From assembly GCF_021401135.1 (NCBI RefSeq), contig NZ_JACBFO010000004.1, positions 62,001-126,000 on the forward strand: DNA of 64,000 nt, given 5' to 3'. The position numbers were made by a program, and so were the translations under genes. Numbering within the stretch: position 1 is the first letter of the stretch; every line of letters begins with the position of its first letter. This document shows, one piece after another, positions 55,977 to 64,000 of the stretch. The notes under the pieces were generated by a model. That model had not been told where the DNA came from. It saw only the letters and a list, made by a program, of their open reading frames with translations, and made no database searches. Source of the DNA: Azonexus sp. R2A61 (GTDB lineage Bacteria > Pseudomonadota > Gammaproteobacteria > Burkholderiales > Rhodocyclaceae).

Positions 55977-56878
55977 GCGGGTTCGGCAAGGTCGCAGTGT
56001 TGTTCGGCGGAACTTCTGCCGAACGCGAGGTTTCCCTGAACAGCGGCGGGCGGGTGCTGGCCGCCCTGCTGGGCCAGGGTGTGGATGCTCATCCCTTCGA
56101 CCCGGCCGATCAGCCGCTTGACGCGCTGAAGGGCTATGACCGGGCGTTCATCGCGCTGCACGGGCGTCATGGCGAGGACGGCACGATCCAGGGGGCGCTC
56201 GAGGTCATGCACATTCCCTATACCGGCTCCGGCGTGCTGGCCTCGGCACTGGCCATGGACAAGTTTCGCACCAAGCTGATGTGGCAGGCGGCGGGCCTGC
56301 CGATTCCCGATTACGCCGTGCTTGAGGCCGACAGCGATTTCAGCGCGATCGAGGCCCGTCTGGGTCTGCCGCTGTTCGTCAAACCGGCGCGCGAGGGCTC
56401 GTCGATCGGTGTGACCAAGGTCAAGCAGCCCGGTGAACTGAAGGCCGCCTATCTTGAAGCAGCCCGCCATGATCCGCTGGTGATCGCCGAACAGGGCGTG
56501 CTCGGCGGCGAATACACGGTGGGTATCGTCGGTGACGAAGTCCTGCCGATCATCAAGATCGAGCCGGCGACCGAATGGTACGACTACGAGGCCAAGTACA
56601 ACCGCGACGATACCCGTTACCTGTGTCCCTGCGGGCTGCCGGAAAGTCGCGAACTGGCGATCCGCAAGCAGGCGCTGGAGGCGTTTCGCGTCCTCGGTGG
56701 GCGCGGCTGGGGGCGCGTCGACTTCCTGATGGATGCCGACGGCAATCACTACTTCCTCGAGGTGAATACCGCGCCGGGCATGACCGATCACTCGCTGGTG
56801 CCGATGGGCGCGCGAGTGGCCGGCATGGATTACCCGTCGCTGGTGCGACGCGTCCTCGAACTGGCGACGAACGACTGA
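55973..56878 (+). CDS. ddlB: D-alanine--D-alanine ligase
   Basis: The enzyme makes the D-Ala-D-Ala used by MurF. The 301-residue ATP-grasp protein has [43 protein letters not shown] and [15 protein letters not shown]. The size and cluster position indicate DdlB rather than DdlA. It starts at ATGA overlapping murC. Confidence 0.96.
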   Translation: MSGFGKVAVLFGGTSAEREVSLNSGGRVLAALLGQGVDAHPFDPADQPLDALKGYDRAFIALHGRHGEDGTIQGALEVMHIPYTGSGVLASALAMDKFRTKLMWQAAGLPIPDYAVLEADSDFSAIEARLGLPLFVKPAREGSSIGVTKVKQPGELKAAYLEAARHDPLVIAEQGVLGGEYTVGIVGDEVLPIIKIEPATEWYDYEAKYNRDDTRYLCPCGLPESRELAIRKQALEAFRVLGGRGWGRVDFLMDADGNHYFLEVNTAPGMTDHSLVPMGARVAGMDYPSLVRRVLELATND

Positions 56879-56886
56879 GACGATGA

Positions 56887-57627
56887 ATGTGGCACAAACC
56901 GCAACTGCTGACCGCGATCGCCGACCTGCTGGTGCTGGTGGCATCGGCCGCCCTGCTGGCGGCGGGTGCTGTCTGGCTGGTTCGGGTGCCGTCGTTGCCG
57001 GTCAGGCAGGTGCAGTTCGTCGAGCCGCTGGCGCATACCCGGCGCGGCGAGATCGAGCAGGTGCTGCCATCGGCCTTGCGCGGGAATTTCTTCAGTCTGG
57101 ATCTGGAAGCGGTACGTGTGGCGCTCGAGCAACTGCCCTGGGTGCGCAAGGTGCAGGTACGCCGGGTCTGGCCGGCGACGCTGGAAATCGCCGTCGAGGA
57201 GCATCGGCCGCAGGCGCGCTGGGGCGAGGGACGGGCAGAACTGGTCAACAGCCATGGCGAGGTGTTCGCTGCACTGATGCCGGATGCCGAGATGGCGCGC
57301 CTGCCGTTGCTCGACGGTCCGGCCGGCACGTCGCGCGAAGTGATGGAGCGCTTTGCGCAGTTTTCGTCCCTGTTCGCGCGAGTCAGCCAGCGGCCGGTCG
57401 AATTGGTGCTGTCGCCGCGTCTGGCCTGGCAGTTGCGCCTGGAGAACGGCATGCGCATCGAGATCGGCCGGGAGAACGCCAGGTCTGCGGTCGACGCGCG
57501 GCTGTCCCGATTTATCGAGGTCTATCCGCAGACGGTGGGAAATTTGCCGGTTCGACCGGCAGTGGTCGATTTGAGATATCCGAACGGTTTCGCGATGAAG
57601 GTCGTGGGCGAGGGGAAGGGAAAGTAA
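56887..57627 (+). CDS. ftsQ: Cell division protein FtsQ
   Basis: This 246-residue bitopic protein has one membrane helix (LLVLVASAALLAAGAVWLV), a POTRA domain (VRQVQFVEPLAHTRRGEIEQ, given in part, then GNFFSLDLEAVRVALEQLPWV) and the FtsQ domain. It links early and late divisome proteins. The ATG at 56887 rather than the out-of-frame ATG at 56883 is used. Confidence 0.94.
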   Translation: MWHKPQLLTAIADLLVLVASAALLAAGAVWLVRVPSLPVRQVQFVEPLAHTRRGEIEQVLPSALRGNFFSLDLEAVRVALEQLPWVRKVQVRRVWPATLEIAVEEHRPQARWGEGRAELVNSHGEVFAALMPDAEMARLPLLDGPAGTSREVMERFAQFSSLFARVSQRPVELVLSPRLAWQLRLENGMRIEIGRENARSAVDARLSRFIEVYPQTVGNLPVRPAVVDLRYPNGFAMKVVGEGKGK

Positions 57628-57631
57628 GGCT

Positions 57632-58861
57632 ATGAGCAGGGACAACAAGGATCTGATTGTCGGTCTGGATATCGGGACGTCGAAGATCGTCGCGCTGGTC
57701 GCCGACCTTGACCAGGAAGGGCGGCTCAGCGTGATCGGCATGGGCTCCCAGGATTCGCGCGGGCTGAAGAAGGGCGTGGTGGTCAACATCGAGGAAACGG
57801 TGCACACGATCAGCCGCGTCATCCAGGAAGTCGAGCTGATGGCCGACTGCAAGGTGGGCAACGTCTACACGGGGATCGCCGGCAGTCATATCAAGAGCTT
57901 CAATTCAAACGGCATGGTCGCGATCAAGGACAAGGAAGTCACCCAGGCCGACGTCGAGCGGGTGATCGAGACGGCGCGGGCGATGCCCATCCCGGCTGAC
58001 CAGGAAATCCTGCACATCCTGACGCAGGAATTCGTCATCGACGGCCAGGACGGCATCCGCGAGCCGATCGGCATGAGCGGCATGCGTCTCGAGGTGAAGA
58101 CGCACATCGTCACCGGCGCCGTCTCGGCCGCCCAGAACATCGTCAAGTGCGTGCGCCGCTGCGGCCTGGAAGTGAACGACCTGGTGCTGCAGCCGCTGGC
58201 CTCCAGCTACGCCGTGCTCTCGGAAGACGAGAAGGATCTCGGCGTCTGCCTGATCGACATCGGCGGCGGCACCACCGACATCGCCGTGTGGACGCAGGGC
58301 GCGATCCGCCACACCTCGGTGATTCCGATTGCCGGCGACCAGATCACCAACGACATCGCGATGGCGCTGCGCACGCCGACCCGCGAAGCCGAAGACATCA
58401 AGTGCAAATACGGCTGCGCGCTGGCGCAACTCGCCGACATTTCGGAAAACCTCGACGTTGCCGGGGTCGACGACCGGCCGAGCCGAAAATTGAGCCGTCG
58501 GGCGCTGGCCGACGTGATTCAGCCGCGCGTCGAGGAGCTCTACGAACTGATCCAGAACGAACTGCGTCGCGCCGGCTTCGAGGAGGTTTTGTCCTCCGGC
58601 ATCGTGTTGACCGGCGGAGCCAGCGTGATGCCGGGCATGGTCGAGCTCGGCGAGGAAATCTTTCACATGCCGGTTCGTCTGGGCAATCCGAAATACGGCG
58701 GCAGCCTGTCGGATGTCGTGCAGAACCCGCGCTTCTCGACGGCCTTCGGGTTGTTGCTGGAAGCCCAGGCACAGCGCAAGCGCGGCCAGAAGATTCAGGA
58801 GAAGCAAGGCATCAAGGATGTCTTCTCCAGCATGAAGCAATGGTTTTCCAAGAATTTCTGA
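57632..58861 (+). CDS. ftsA: Cell division protein FtsA
   Basis: FtsA is an actin-like ATPase that tethers FtsZ to the membrane. The 409-residue protein starts with LIVGLDIGTSKIVALVAD, contains the CLIDIGGGTTDIAVW phosphate loop and GIVLTGGASVMPGM, and ends in an amphipathic helix (MKQWFSKNF) that binds membrane. It is 4 bases after ftsQ. Confidence 0.97.
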   Translation: MSRDNKDLIVGLDIGTSKIVALVADLDQEGRLSVIGMGSQDSRGLKKGVVVNIEETVHTISRVIQEVELMADCKVGNVYTGIAGSHIKSFNSNGMVAIKDKEVTQADVERVIETARAMPIPADQEILHILTQEFVIDGQDGIREPIGMSGMRLEVKTHIVTGAVSAAQNIVKCVRRCGLEVNDLVLQPLASSYAVLSEDEKDLGVCLIDIGGGTTDIAVWTQGAIRHTSVIPIAGDQITNDIAMALRTPTREAEDIKCKYGCALAQLADISENLDVAGVDDRPSRKLSRRALADVIQPRVEELYELIQNELRRAGFEEVLSSGIVLTGGASVMPGMVELGEEIFHMPVRLGNPKYGGSLSDVVQNPRFSTAFGLLLEAQAQRKRGQKIQEKQGIKDVFSSMKQWFSKNF

Positions 58862-58896
58862 TTTGTTTTTGAACGGTTTTTTCAGAGGAGGTAGTC

Positions 58897-60078
58897 ATGT
58901 TTGAGATCATCGAGAAGGACGAGGATGTCGGCACCATCATCAAGGTGTTCGGCGTGGGTGGTGCCGGTGGCAATGCCATCGAGCACATGATTCGCGAAGG
59001 CGTGAATGGCGTCGAATTCATCGCCGCCAATACCGATGCGCAGGCGCTGTCGCGCAATGCGGCATCGACCAAGCTGTCGCTCGGCAAGACCGGTCTCGGT
59101 GCCGGTGCCAAGCCGGAAGCCGGCAAGATGGCGGCCGATGCCCATCGCGAAGAAATCCGCGCGACGCTGGAAGGCGCCCACATGGCCTTCATCACCGCCG
59201 GCATGGGCGGCGGCACGGGCACCGGCGCGGCACCGGTGGTCGCCGAGATCGCCCGTGAAATGGGTATCCTGACCGTTGGCGTGGTGACCAAGCCGTTCAG
59301 CTTCGAAGGCGGCAAGCGGATGAAGTCGGCGGAAGCCGGCATCGCCGAATTTTCCAAGCATGTCGATTCGCTGATCGTCATCCTCAATGACAAGCTGATG
59401 GAAGTCATGGGCGACGACGCCGATGTCGACGATTGCTTCAAGGCGGCCGACGACGTGCTCAAGAACGCGGTCGGCGGCATCGCCGAAATCATTACCTACC
59501 CGGGCCTGGTCAACGTCGACTTCGAAGACGTGCGCACGGTGATGGGCGAGATGGGCCGCGCCATGATGGGTTCTGCCGCCGCCAGCGGCGTTGACCGTGC
59601 GCGCATCGCCGCCGAGCAGGCCGTTGCTTCGCCGCTGCTGGAAGGCGTCAATCTGTCCGGCGCGCGCGGCGTGCTGGTCAACATCACCGCCGCCAAGGGC
59701 AACCTGAAGATGAAGGAAGTCAACGAGGTGATGAACACCGTCAAGGCATTTGCCGCCGAAGACGCCCACATCATCTTCGGTGCGGTCTACGACGAATTGA
59801 TGGGCGATGGGCTGCGCGTCACCGTCGTCGCCACCGGCCTCGGCCAGGCAGCTGCCAGACGTCAGACCTTCGAAGTGATCAACACCCCGATCGTCGAAGC
59901 GGTGGCCACCGGCACGCATGATGCCGTCGCCTTCAACAGTGGTCCGGCCATCGACTACAACCAGATCGCCGATGTACCGGCCGTGGTGCGCAAGCGCAAC
60001 GTCACCGTCGAGGCGCTGGCCAACAGCGGAGTCGATCGTTACGACATCCCGGCTTTCCTGCGCAAGCAGGCGGATTAA
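58897..60078 (+). CDS. ftsZ: Cell division GTPase FtsZ
   Basis: FtsZ forms the division ring. The 393-residue tubulin homologue shows VFGVGGAGGNAIEHM, NTDAQAL, the GTP signature GGGTGTGAAPVVAE and the C-terminal peptide YDIPAFLRKQAD. A very strong AGAGGAGGT ribosome site precedes the ATG. A 35-base gap separates it from ftsA. Confidence 0.98.
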   Translation: MFEIIEKDEDVGTIIKVFGVGGAGGNAIEHMIREGVNGVEFIAANTDAQALSRNAASTKLSLGKTGLGAGAKPEAGKMAADAHREEIRATLEGAHMAFITAGMGGGTGTGAAPVVAEIAREMGILTVGVVTKPFSFEGGKRMKSAEAGIAEFSKHVDSLIVILNDKLMEVMGDDADVDDCFKAADDVLKNAVGGIAEIITYPGLVNVDFEDVRTVMGEMGRAMMGSAAASGVDRARIAAEQAVASPLLEGVNLSGARGVLVNITAAKGNLKMKEVNEVMNTVKAFAAEDAHIIFGAVYDELMGDGLRVTVVATGLGQAAARRQTFEVINTPIVEAVATGTHDAVAFNSGPAIDYNQIADVPAVVRKRNVTVEALANSGVDRYDIPAFLRKQAD

Positions 60079-60109
60079 GTCGTAACAAGCGCTTTCTCTG
60101 AAAAAGGGC

Positions 60110-60138
60110 GGTTGCGCATTGTGCTACAATGCGCAACC
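60110..60138. promoter_or_regulatory. Perfect 13-base-arm palindrome with extended -10 upstream of lpxC
   Basis: GGTTGCGCATTGT and ACAATGCGCAACC are perfect inverted copies around GCT. The element contains TGCTACAAT, an extended -10 box (TACAAT at 60125-60130), 35 bases before lpxC. No T-run follows, so it is an operator-promoter or an mRNA stem rather than a terminator. The shared 8-mer CGCATTGT also occurs twice at the aceE promoter. Confidence 0.7.
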
Positions 60139-60165
60139 TTCCCCAATCGATCAATGACTTAGCCC

Positions 60166-61080
60166 ATGCTCAAGCAACGTACGCTGAAGACTGTCATCCG
60201 CGCCTCGGGCGTCGGACTGCACGGTGGCGTCAAGGTCAACATGACCCTGCGGCCCGCCGCGCCGGATACCGGCATCGTCTTCCGTCGCGTCGATCTGCCC
60301 GAACCGGTGGATATTCCGGCCCAGGCCTTCCTGATCGGCGATACGCGCATGTGTTCCTGTCTCGAAAAGGACGGGGTCAAGGTCGGCACCATCGAACACC
60401 TGATGTCCGCGCTGTGCGGCCTGGGGATCGACAATGCCTGGATCGATCTCGATGCGCCCGAGGTGCCCATCCTCGACGGGTCCGCATCGCCCTTCGTGTT
60501 CCTGATCCAGTCGGCAGGCATCGAAGAACAGAACGCCGCCAAGAAATTCATTCGCGTCACGCAGCCGATCGAGGTGCGTGACGGTGACAAATGGGCCCGT
60601 TTTACGCCGTACGAAGGTTACAAACTGGCCTTTTCCATCGTTTTCAACCATCCGGCCATCGACAAGTCCGCCCAGCAGGCGGAAATCGATTTTGCCGAAC
60701 AGTCCTACGTCCGCGAAGTATCGCGGGCGCGTACCTTCGGTTTCATGCAGGAAGTCGAGTACCTGCGCGAGAACGGGCTGGCGCTCGGCGGCGGTCTCGA
60801 GAACGCCATCGTGCTCGACGAGTTCCGTGTGCTGAATCAGGATGGCCTTCGCTACGGCGACGAGTTCGTCAAGCACAAGATCCTCGATGCCGTCGGCGAC
60901 CTCTATCTGCTCGGCCATCCCTTGCTGGCGGCTTACGCGTCGCACAAGGGCGGGCATGCGCTGAACAACCAGCTGGCCAGGACCCTGCTCGAACGCAAGG
61001 AGGCCTGGGAGCTGGTCAGTTTCGAGGCGCCGGATACGGCGCCGCAGGGCGTGACCCGCTGGCTGGCCCAGGCCGCCTGA
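60166..61080 (+). CDS. lpxC: UDP-3-O-acyl-GlcNAc deacetylase
   Basis: LpxC is the zinc deacetylase that commits precursors to lipid A. The 304-residue protein has the zinc ligands in IEHLMSAL and [17 protein letters not shown], the GSASPF substrate segment, and the C-terminal [13 protein letters not shown] catalytic histidine. It lies at the usual place after ftsZ, which couples division to outer-membrane synthesis. Confidence 0.97.
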   Translation: MLKQRTLKTVIRASGVGLHGGVKVNMTLRPAAPDTGIVFRRVDLPEPVDIPAQAFLIGDTRMCSCLEKDGVKVGTIEHLMSALCGLGIDNAWIDLDAPEVPILDGSASPFVFLIQSAGIEEQNAAKKFIRVTQPIEVRDGDKWARFTPYEGYKLAFSIVFNHPAIDKSAQQAEIDFAEQSYVREVSRARTFGFMQEVEYLRENGLALGGGLENAIVLDEFRVLNQDGLRYGDEFVKHKILDAVGDLYLLGHPLLAAYASHKGGHALNNQLARTLLERKEAWELVSFEAPDTAPQGVTRWLAQAA

Positions 61081-61087
61081 CTCCCCC

Positions 61088-61276
61088 ATGTGGCTGTTGC
61101 GACTGCTGGCCGTCCTGCTGGTCGTGGCCATCGGCGTCTGTCTGATCGTCTACGCTTTTACCGGGCGTCGCGATTATCTGCGCGTCGCCGGCCGGCTGTT
61201 TCGTTACGGTCTACTATTTGCCTTGGGTATTTTTGCGCTGATGTTCATCGAGCGCCTGGCGATCATTCCGATCTAG
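61088..61276 (+). CDS. Small two-helix membrane protein
   Basis: This 62-residue protein has two transmembrane helices (LLRLLAVLLVVAIGVCLIVY and LFRYGLLFALGIFALMFIE) joined by a basic loop GRRDYLRVAGR. I do not recognise a family. It begins 7 bases after lpxC and its end overlaps the convergent dciA gene by 14 bases. A similar small membrane protein follows lpxC in related genomes, by recollection. Confidence 0.72.
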   Translation: MWLLRLLAVLLVVAIGVCLIVYAFTGRRDYLRVAGRLFRYGLLFALGIFALMFIERLAIIPI

Positions 61277-61697
61277 CGGAACGCTGCAACAAGGTGTCGA
61301 GCGCGTGGCGCAACGGGCCTTTTGGCAGCGCTTCCACGGTCGACCGCAAAATTCCGGCGGTTTTCCCGGACAAGGGCTTGAGTGTCGAAGTCATTGATCG
61401 GAAAGGTAATTGTTTCGGTTGAACTTTTACTTCGATCTCGTTACACTCGCAGCCTTCAAACGATAATCTGTCACAAAGTCTCCGGCTGAGCTGTCTGAGC
61501 TTTGCGGCAACCGCGCCGTTCTCGGCGTGGATGATCAGCGTTCCGGCCCGGTAGTTGGCGACATGTGCAGCTTCGCGCAACCCACCTGGGGCGATTTCGT
61601 GGAAACGACCGGAGAGCTTGGTCAGAAGTCGGGCGTGCGCCATCAGCCGGCCAGTATTGGCGTCGGTATTCAGATAGTGCTCGGGGGCTCGATACAT
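61263..61697 (-). CDS. dciA: DciA-family (DUF721) helicase-operating protein
   Basis: DciA promotes loading and operation of the replicative helicase DnaB in bacteria without DnaC. The 144-residue protein matches DUF721: VANYRAGTLIIHAENGAVAAKLRQLSR (core beta-hairpin and helix, given in part) and EIEVKVQP. The N-terminal 20 residues and start are uncertain, since no ribosome site is evident. Its start codon lies 15 bases from the divergent M23 gene start. A GGTCGACC core lies within the coding region at 61338. Confidence 0.82.
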   Translation of the reverse strand: MYRAPEHYLNTDANTGRLMAHARLLTKLSGRFHEIAPGGLREAAHVANYRAGTLIIHAENGAVAAKLRQLSRRLCDRLSFEGCECNEIEVKVQPKQLPFRSMTSTLKPLSGKTAGILRSTVEALPKGPLRHALDTLLQRSARSE

Positions 61698-61712
61698 GGA
61701 GTGGGAGGTTCT

Positions 61713-62639
61713 GTGCAGATCATTCTTGTTTCGCGCCACCTGAAGGCGGCACGCACGATCACCATTATGCCCCGGCACCTGCTGGCTGTGGCAGCCTTGT
61801 TTCTGTCGGCCGTCCTGGTGACGGCACTGCTCTTCTCCTGGCTTTCCCTGTACTGGCGTTTGCCGGTTGTCGAGGATGCCCTGCTGGCCATTCAGCAGCG
61901 CCAGACCCGCGAGACGCGCGATTTCATCACCAACAACCTGCAGATGATGGCCACCCGGTTGGGGGAGCTGCAGGGACGCGTGATCCAGCTGGATACGCAA
62001 AGCGCGCATCTGTCGGACGTGGCCGGGGTCAAGCGGGACAAGGAGCGGTCTGTGCCGGCTGTCGAGCCCGGGCGGGGCGGCCCTTTCCTGCCGGTATCCA
62101 TGTCGGCAAGCGAGTTGTATCAGGAAATCGAGCGTCTGTCCGGCGATGTCGACCGGCGGGCCGACGAACTGGCCTTGCTTGAATTCAAGATTCTCGAGAA
62201 GCGCGTACAGGATCGCCTGATGCCGACGACCCTGCCGGTCAAGGAAGCCTTGATCGGCTCCGGCTTCGGTTTTCGCAGCGATCCGTTTTCCGGCGTCAAG
62301 TCGCGCCACGACGGCCTCGATTTTTCCGCGCCCAGCGGCACACCGGTCTATGCGGCGGCCGATGGTGTCGTGCTTGAAGCGACATTTCATCCGGAGTTCG
62401 GCAATGTCGTCGATGTCGATCATGGTGAAGGCCTGATGTCGCGTTATGCCCACCTGACCGAATACAGTGTCAAGGTGGGGCAGTTGATCCGGCGGGGCGA
62501 GCGGCTGGGCAGTGTCGGGACGACCGGGCGGTCGACCGGCCCGCATCTCCATTTCGAAGTGCGGATGCTGGGTGTTCCGCAGAACCCGGCGGCTTTCCTC
62601 AAGCGCAGCGAAGAGTTCGCAAGCTTGCAGCGCCGCTGA
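61713..62639 (+). CDS. M23 family metallopeptidase, membrane anchored
   Basis: This 308-residue protein has a transmembrane helix (AVAALFLSAVLVTALLFSWLS), a coiled-coil stretch (about 50-160) and a C-terminal LytM domain. The zinc ligands are visible in FSGVKSRHDGLDFSAP and GRSTGPHLHFEV. Such peptidases cleave peptidoglycan cross-bridges in the periplasm. The start is a GTG preceded by GGGAGG, yielding MQIILVSRHLKAAR, typical of the family. It precedes secA, as in many betaproteobacteria. Confidence 0.88.
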   Translation: MQIILVSRHLKAARTITIMPRHLLAVAALFLSAVLVTALLFSWLSLYWRLPVVEDALLAIQQRQTRETRDFITNNLQMMATRLGELQGRVIQLDTQSAHLSDVAGVKRDKERSVPAVEPGRGGPFLPVSMSASELYQEIERLSGDVDRRADELALLEFKILEKRVQDRLMPTTLPVKEALIGSGFGFRSDPFSGVKSRHDGLDFSAPSGTPVYAAADGVVLEATFHPEFGNVVDVDHGEGLMSRYAHLTEYSVKVGQLIRRGERLGSVGTTGRSTGPHLHFEVRMLGVPQNPAAFLKRSEEFASLQRR

Positions 62640-62682
62640 TTGCCCAGTTTGTTTCGGGCTGCCGGGTGGGGGCGTCGGCGCA

Positions 62683-62691
62683 TGCTAGAAT
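62683..62691 (+). promoter_or_regulatory. Possible extended -10 of secA
   Basis: TGCTAGAAT lies 43 bases before the secA ATG. No good -35 box accompanies it. Confidence 0.45.
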
Positions 62692-62733
62692 CCCTTTCCT
62701 TTTGCATTGCCTGCGCAGCTCATTCACATCGCG

Positions 62734-64000
62734 ATGATTTCCGGCCTACTCAAAAAAGTTTTCGGCAGCCGTAACGACCGGCTGATCAAGCAGTATTCCC
62801 AGACCGTCAAGCGCATCAATGCGCTGGAGCCGCAGATTTCGGCGCTGAGCGACGAACAGTTGCAGGCCAAGACGCCGGAGTTCCGGCAGCGCCACGCGGC
62901 CGGCGAATCGCTGGACGACCTGTTGCCCGAAGCCTTTGCGGTGGTTCGCGAAGCCAGCAAGCGCGTTCTCGGCATGCGTCACTTCGACGTGCAGATGATC
63001 GGCGGCATGGTGCTGCACTACGGCAAAATCGCCGAAATGCGTACCGGCGAAGGCAAGACGCTGGTGGCAACGCTACCGTCCTACCTCAATGCGATTTCCG
63101 GCAAGGGCGTGCACGTGATCACCGTGAACGATTACCTGGCCAGTCGCGATGCCGAGTGGATGGGCAGATTGCACCGTTTCCTCGGGTTGACCGTCGGCAT
63201 CAACCTGTCGCAGATGGATCACGAGGCCAAACAGGCTGCTTACGCCGCAGACATCACCTACGGCACCAACAACGAATTCGGTTTCGACTATCTGCGCGAC
63301 AATATGGTCTATGCCGCGCAGCAGCGCGTCCAGCGCAGCCTGAACTATGCCATCGTCGACGAAGTCGATTCGATCCTGATCGACGAAGCCCGGACGCCGC
63401 TGATCATTTCCGGCCAGGCCGACGACCATACCGATCTTTATCAGCGGATGAAAGCGGTCGTGCCGCAGTTGAGCCGTGCCCAGGAAGAAAACGGCGCGGG
63501 CGATTACTGGGTCGACGAAAAGGCCCATCAGGTGCATCTGTCGGAGGCCGGCTATGAGCATGCCGAACAGTTGCTTGCGGCGGCGGGTCTGCTGGCCGAA
63601 GGCAGCAGCCTGTACGATGCGGCCAACATCCTGCTGATGCACCACCTGAATGCCGCCCTGCGTGCGCTGACCTTGTTCCACAAGGACCAGCACTATGTCG
63701 TGCAGAATGGCGAAGTGGTCATCGTCGACGAGTTCACCGGCCGCCTGATGACCGGCCGCCGCTGGTCGGACGGACTGCACCAGGCTGTCGAGGCCAAGGA
63801 AGGCGTGGCCATTCAGGCCGAGAACCAGACGCTGGCCTCGATCACCTTCCAGAATTATTTCCGCATGTACGGCAAGCTGGCCGGCATGACCGGCACGGCC
63901 GACACCGAAGCCTACGAATTCCAGCAGATCTACGGCCTGGAAACCGTCGTCATCCCGACCAACCGTCCGATGTCGCGCAAGGACATGAACGATCTGGTCT
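62734..64000 (+). CDS. secA: Preprotein translocase ATPase SecA, 3' end outside window
   Basis: SecA drives export of unfolded proteins through SecYEG. The first 422 residues are present: N-terminal helix [12 protein letters not shown], Walker A MRTGEGKT (102-109), the Walker B region [14 protein letters not shown], and the preprotein cross-linking domain with [20 protein letters not shown] and GMTGTADTE. The frame runs off the end of the window. Confidence 0.98.
   Translation, partial: MISGLLKKVFGSRNDRLIKQYSQTVKRINALEPQISALSDEQLQAKTPEFRQRHAAGESLDDLLPEAFAVVREASKRVLGMRHFDVQMIGGMVLHYGKIAEMRTGEGKTLVATLPSYLNAISGKGVHVITVNDYLASRDAEWMGRLHRFLGLTVGINLSQMDHEAKQAAYAADITYGTNNEFGFDYLRDNMVYAAQQRVQRSLNYAIVDEVDSILIDEARTPLIISGQADDHTDLYQRMKAVVPQLSRAQEENGAGDYWVDEKAHQVHLSEAGYEHAEQLLAAAGLLAEGSSLYDAANILLMHHLNAALRALTLFHKDQHYVVQNGEVVIVDEFTGRLMTGRRWSDGLHQAVEAKEGVAIQAENQTLASITFQNYFRMYGKLAGMTGTADTEAYEFQQIYGLETVVIPTNRPMSRKDMNDLV

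Noticed and set aside
60110..60138. Intrinsic terminator between ftsZ and lpxC.
   Set aside because: The stem is strong, but no T-run follows on either strand, and a -10 box lies inside it.

Overview
The window looks like a chromosomal segment of a GC-rich betaproteobacterium, most likely Rhodocyclales (Dechloromonas/Azonexus-like). The reasons are a pyruvate dehydrogenase E3 with its own lipoyl domain, the gene order secA next to an M23 peptidase and dciA, LpxC and heptose (LPS) genes, and a complete mra/dcw cell-division cluster. The lineage is an inference from gene content. I saw no insertion sequence, prophage or CRISPR array.

Layout. 1-2.2 kb: the end of sixA, ppk2 and a thioesterase. 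2.2-8.3 kb: the pyruvate dehydrogenase operon aceE-aceF-lpdA on the minus strand. 8.6-12.3 kb: folD-purE-purK-tsaC and a tRNA-Ala gene. 12.4-14.3 kb: ssb, an HDOD protein and hldC. 14.4-24 kb: a CarH-type, B12-binding MerR regulator (minus) facing a tight nine-gene plus-strand operon (periplasmic glutathione peroxidase, flavin oxidase, DUF1365, cyclopropane-type fatty-acid synthase, chalcone-isomerase-like protein, MFS, DUF3833 lipoprotein, SDR, NTF2-like). Two perfect palindromes lie in the divergent promoter region. This is probably a light/singlet-oxygen-responsive membrane-lipid module. 24-28.1 kb: K+ channel, DUF6394, BON lipoprotein, SIS isomerase, a secreted HIRAN protein and yraN (minus). 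28.1-31.3 kb: rsmI, pyrC, a lipoprotein and DUF3025. 31.3-36.3 kb: an MFS/LysR pair, leuA/lrp and an ankyrin protein. 36.4-43.2 kb: RNase P RNA, a methyltransferase, ahpCF under a clear OxyR box, the HU gene, a UbiH-like hydroxylase and dsbC. 43.5-61.3 kb: mraZ-rsmH-ftsL-ftsI-murE-murF-mraY-murD-ftsW-murG-murC-ddlB-ftsQ-ftsA-ftsZ-lpxC, most with overlapping stop/start codons. 61.3-64 kb: dciA (minus), an M23 peptidase and the start of secA.

Two kinds of repeated DNA stand out. A palindrome centred on GGTCGACC is scattered through the window, and its longest versions sit in the short gaps between genes. Between ftsW and murG there are two diverged copies of a hairpin-rich repeat with compensatory changes in the stems. 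They read through as a 61-codon frame that overlaps both the ftsW stop and the murG start, and the frame ends with a second copy of the FtsW C-terminus.

Regulatory sites readable by eye include an OxyR site (ahpC), MraZ boxes, candidate Lrp half-sites (leuA/lrp), a LysR-type palindrome, the two operators of the CarH-like regulator, an aceE promoter, and several intrinsic terminators.
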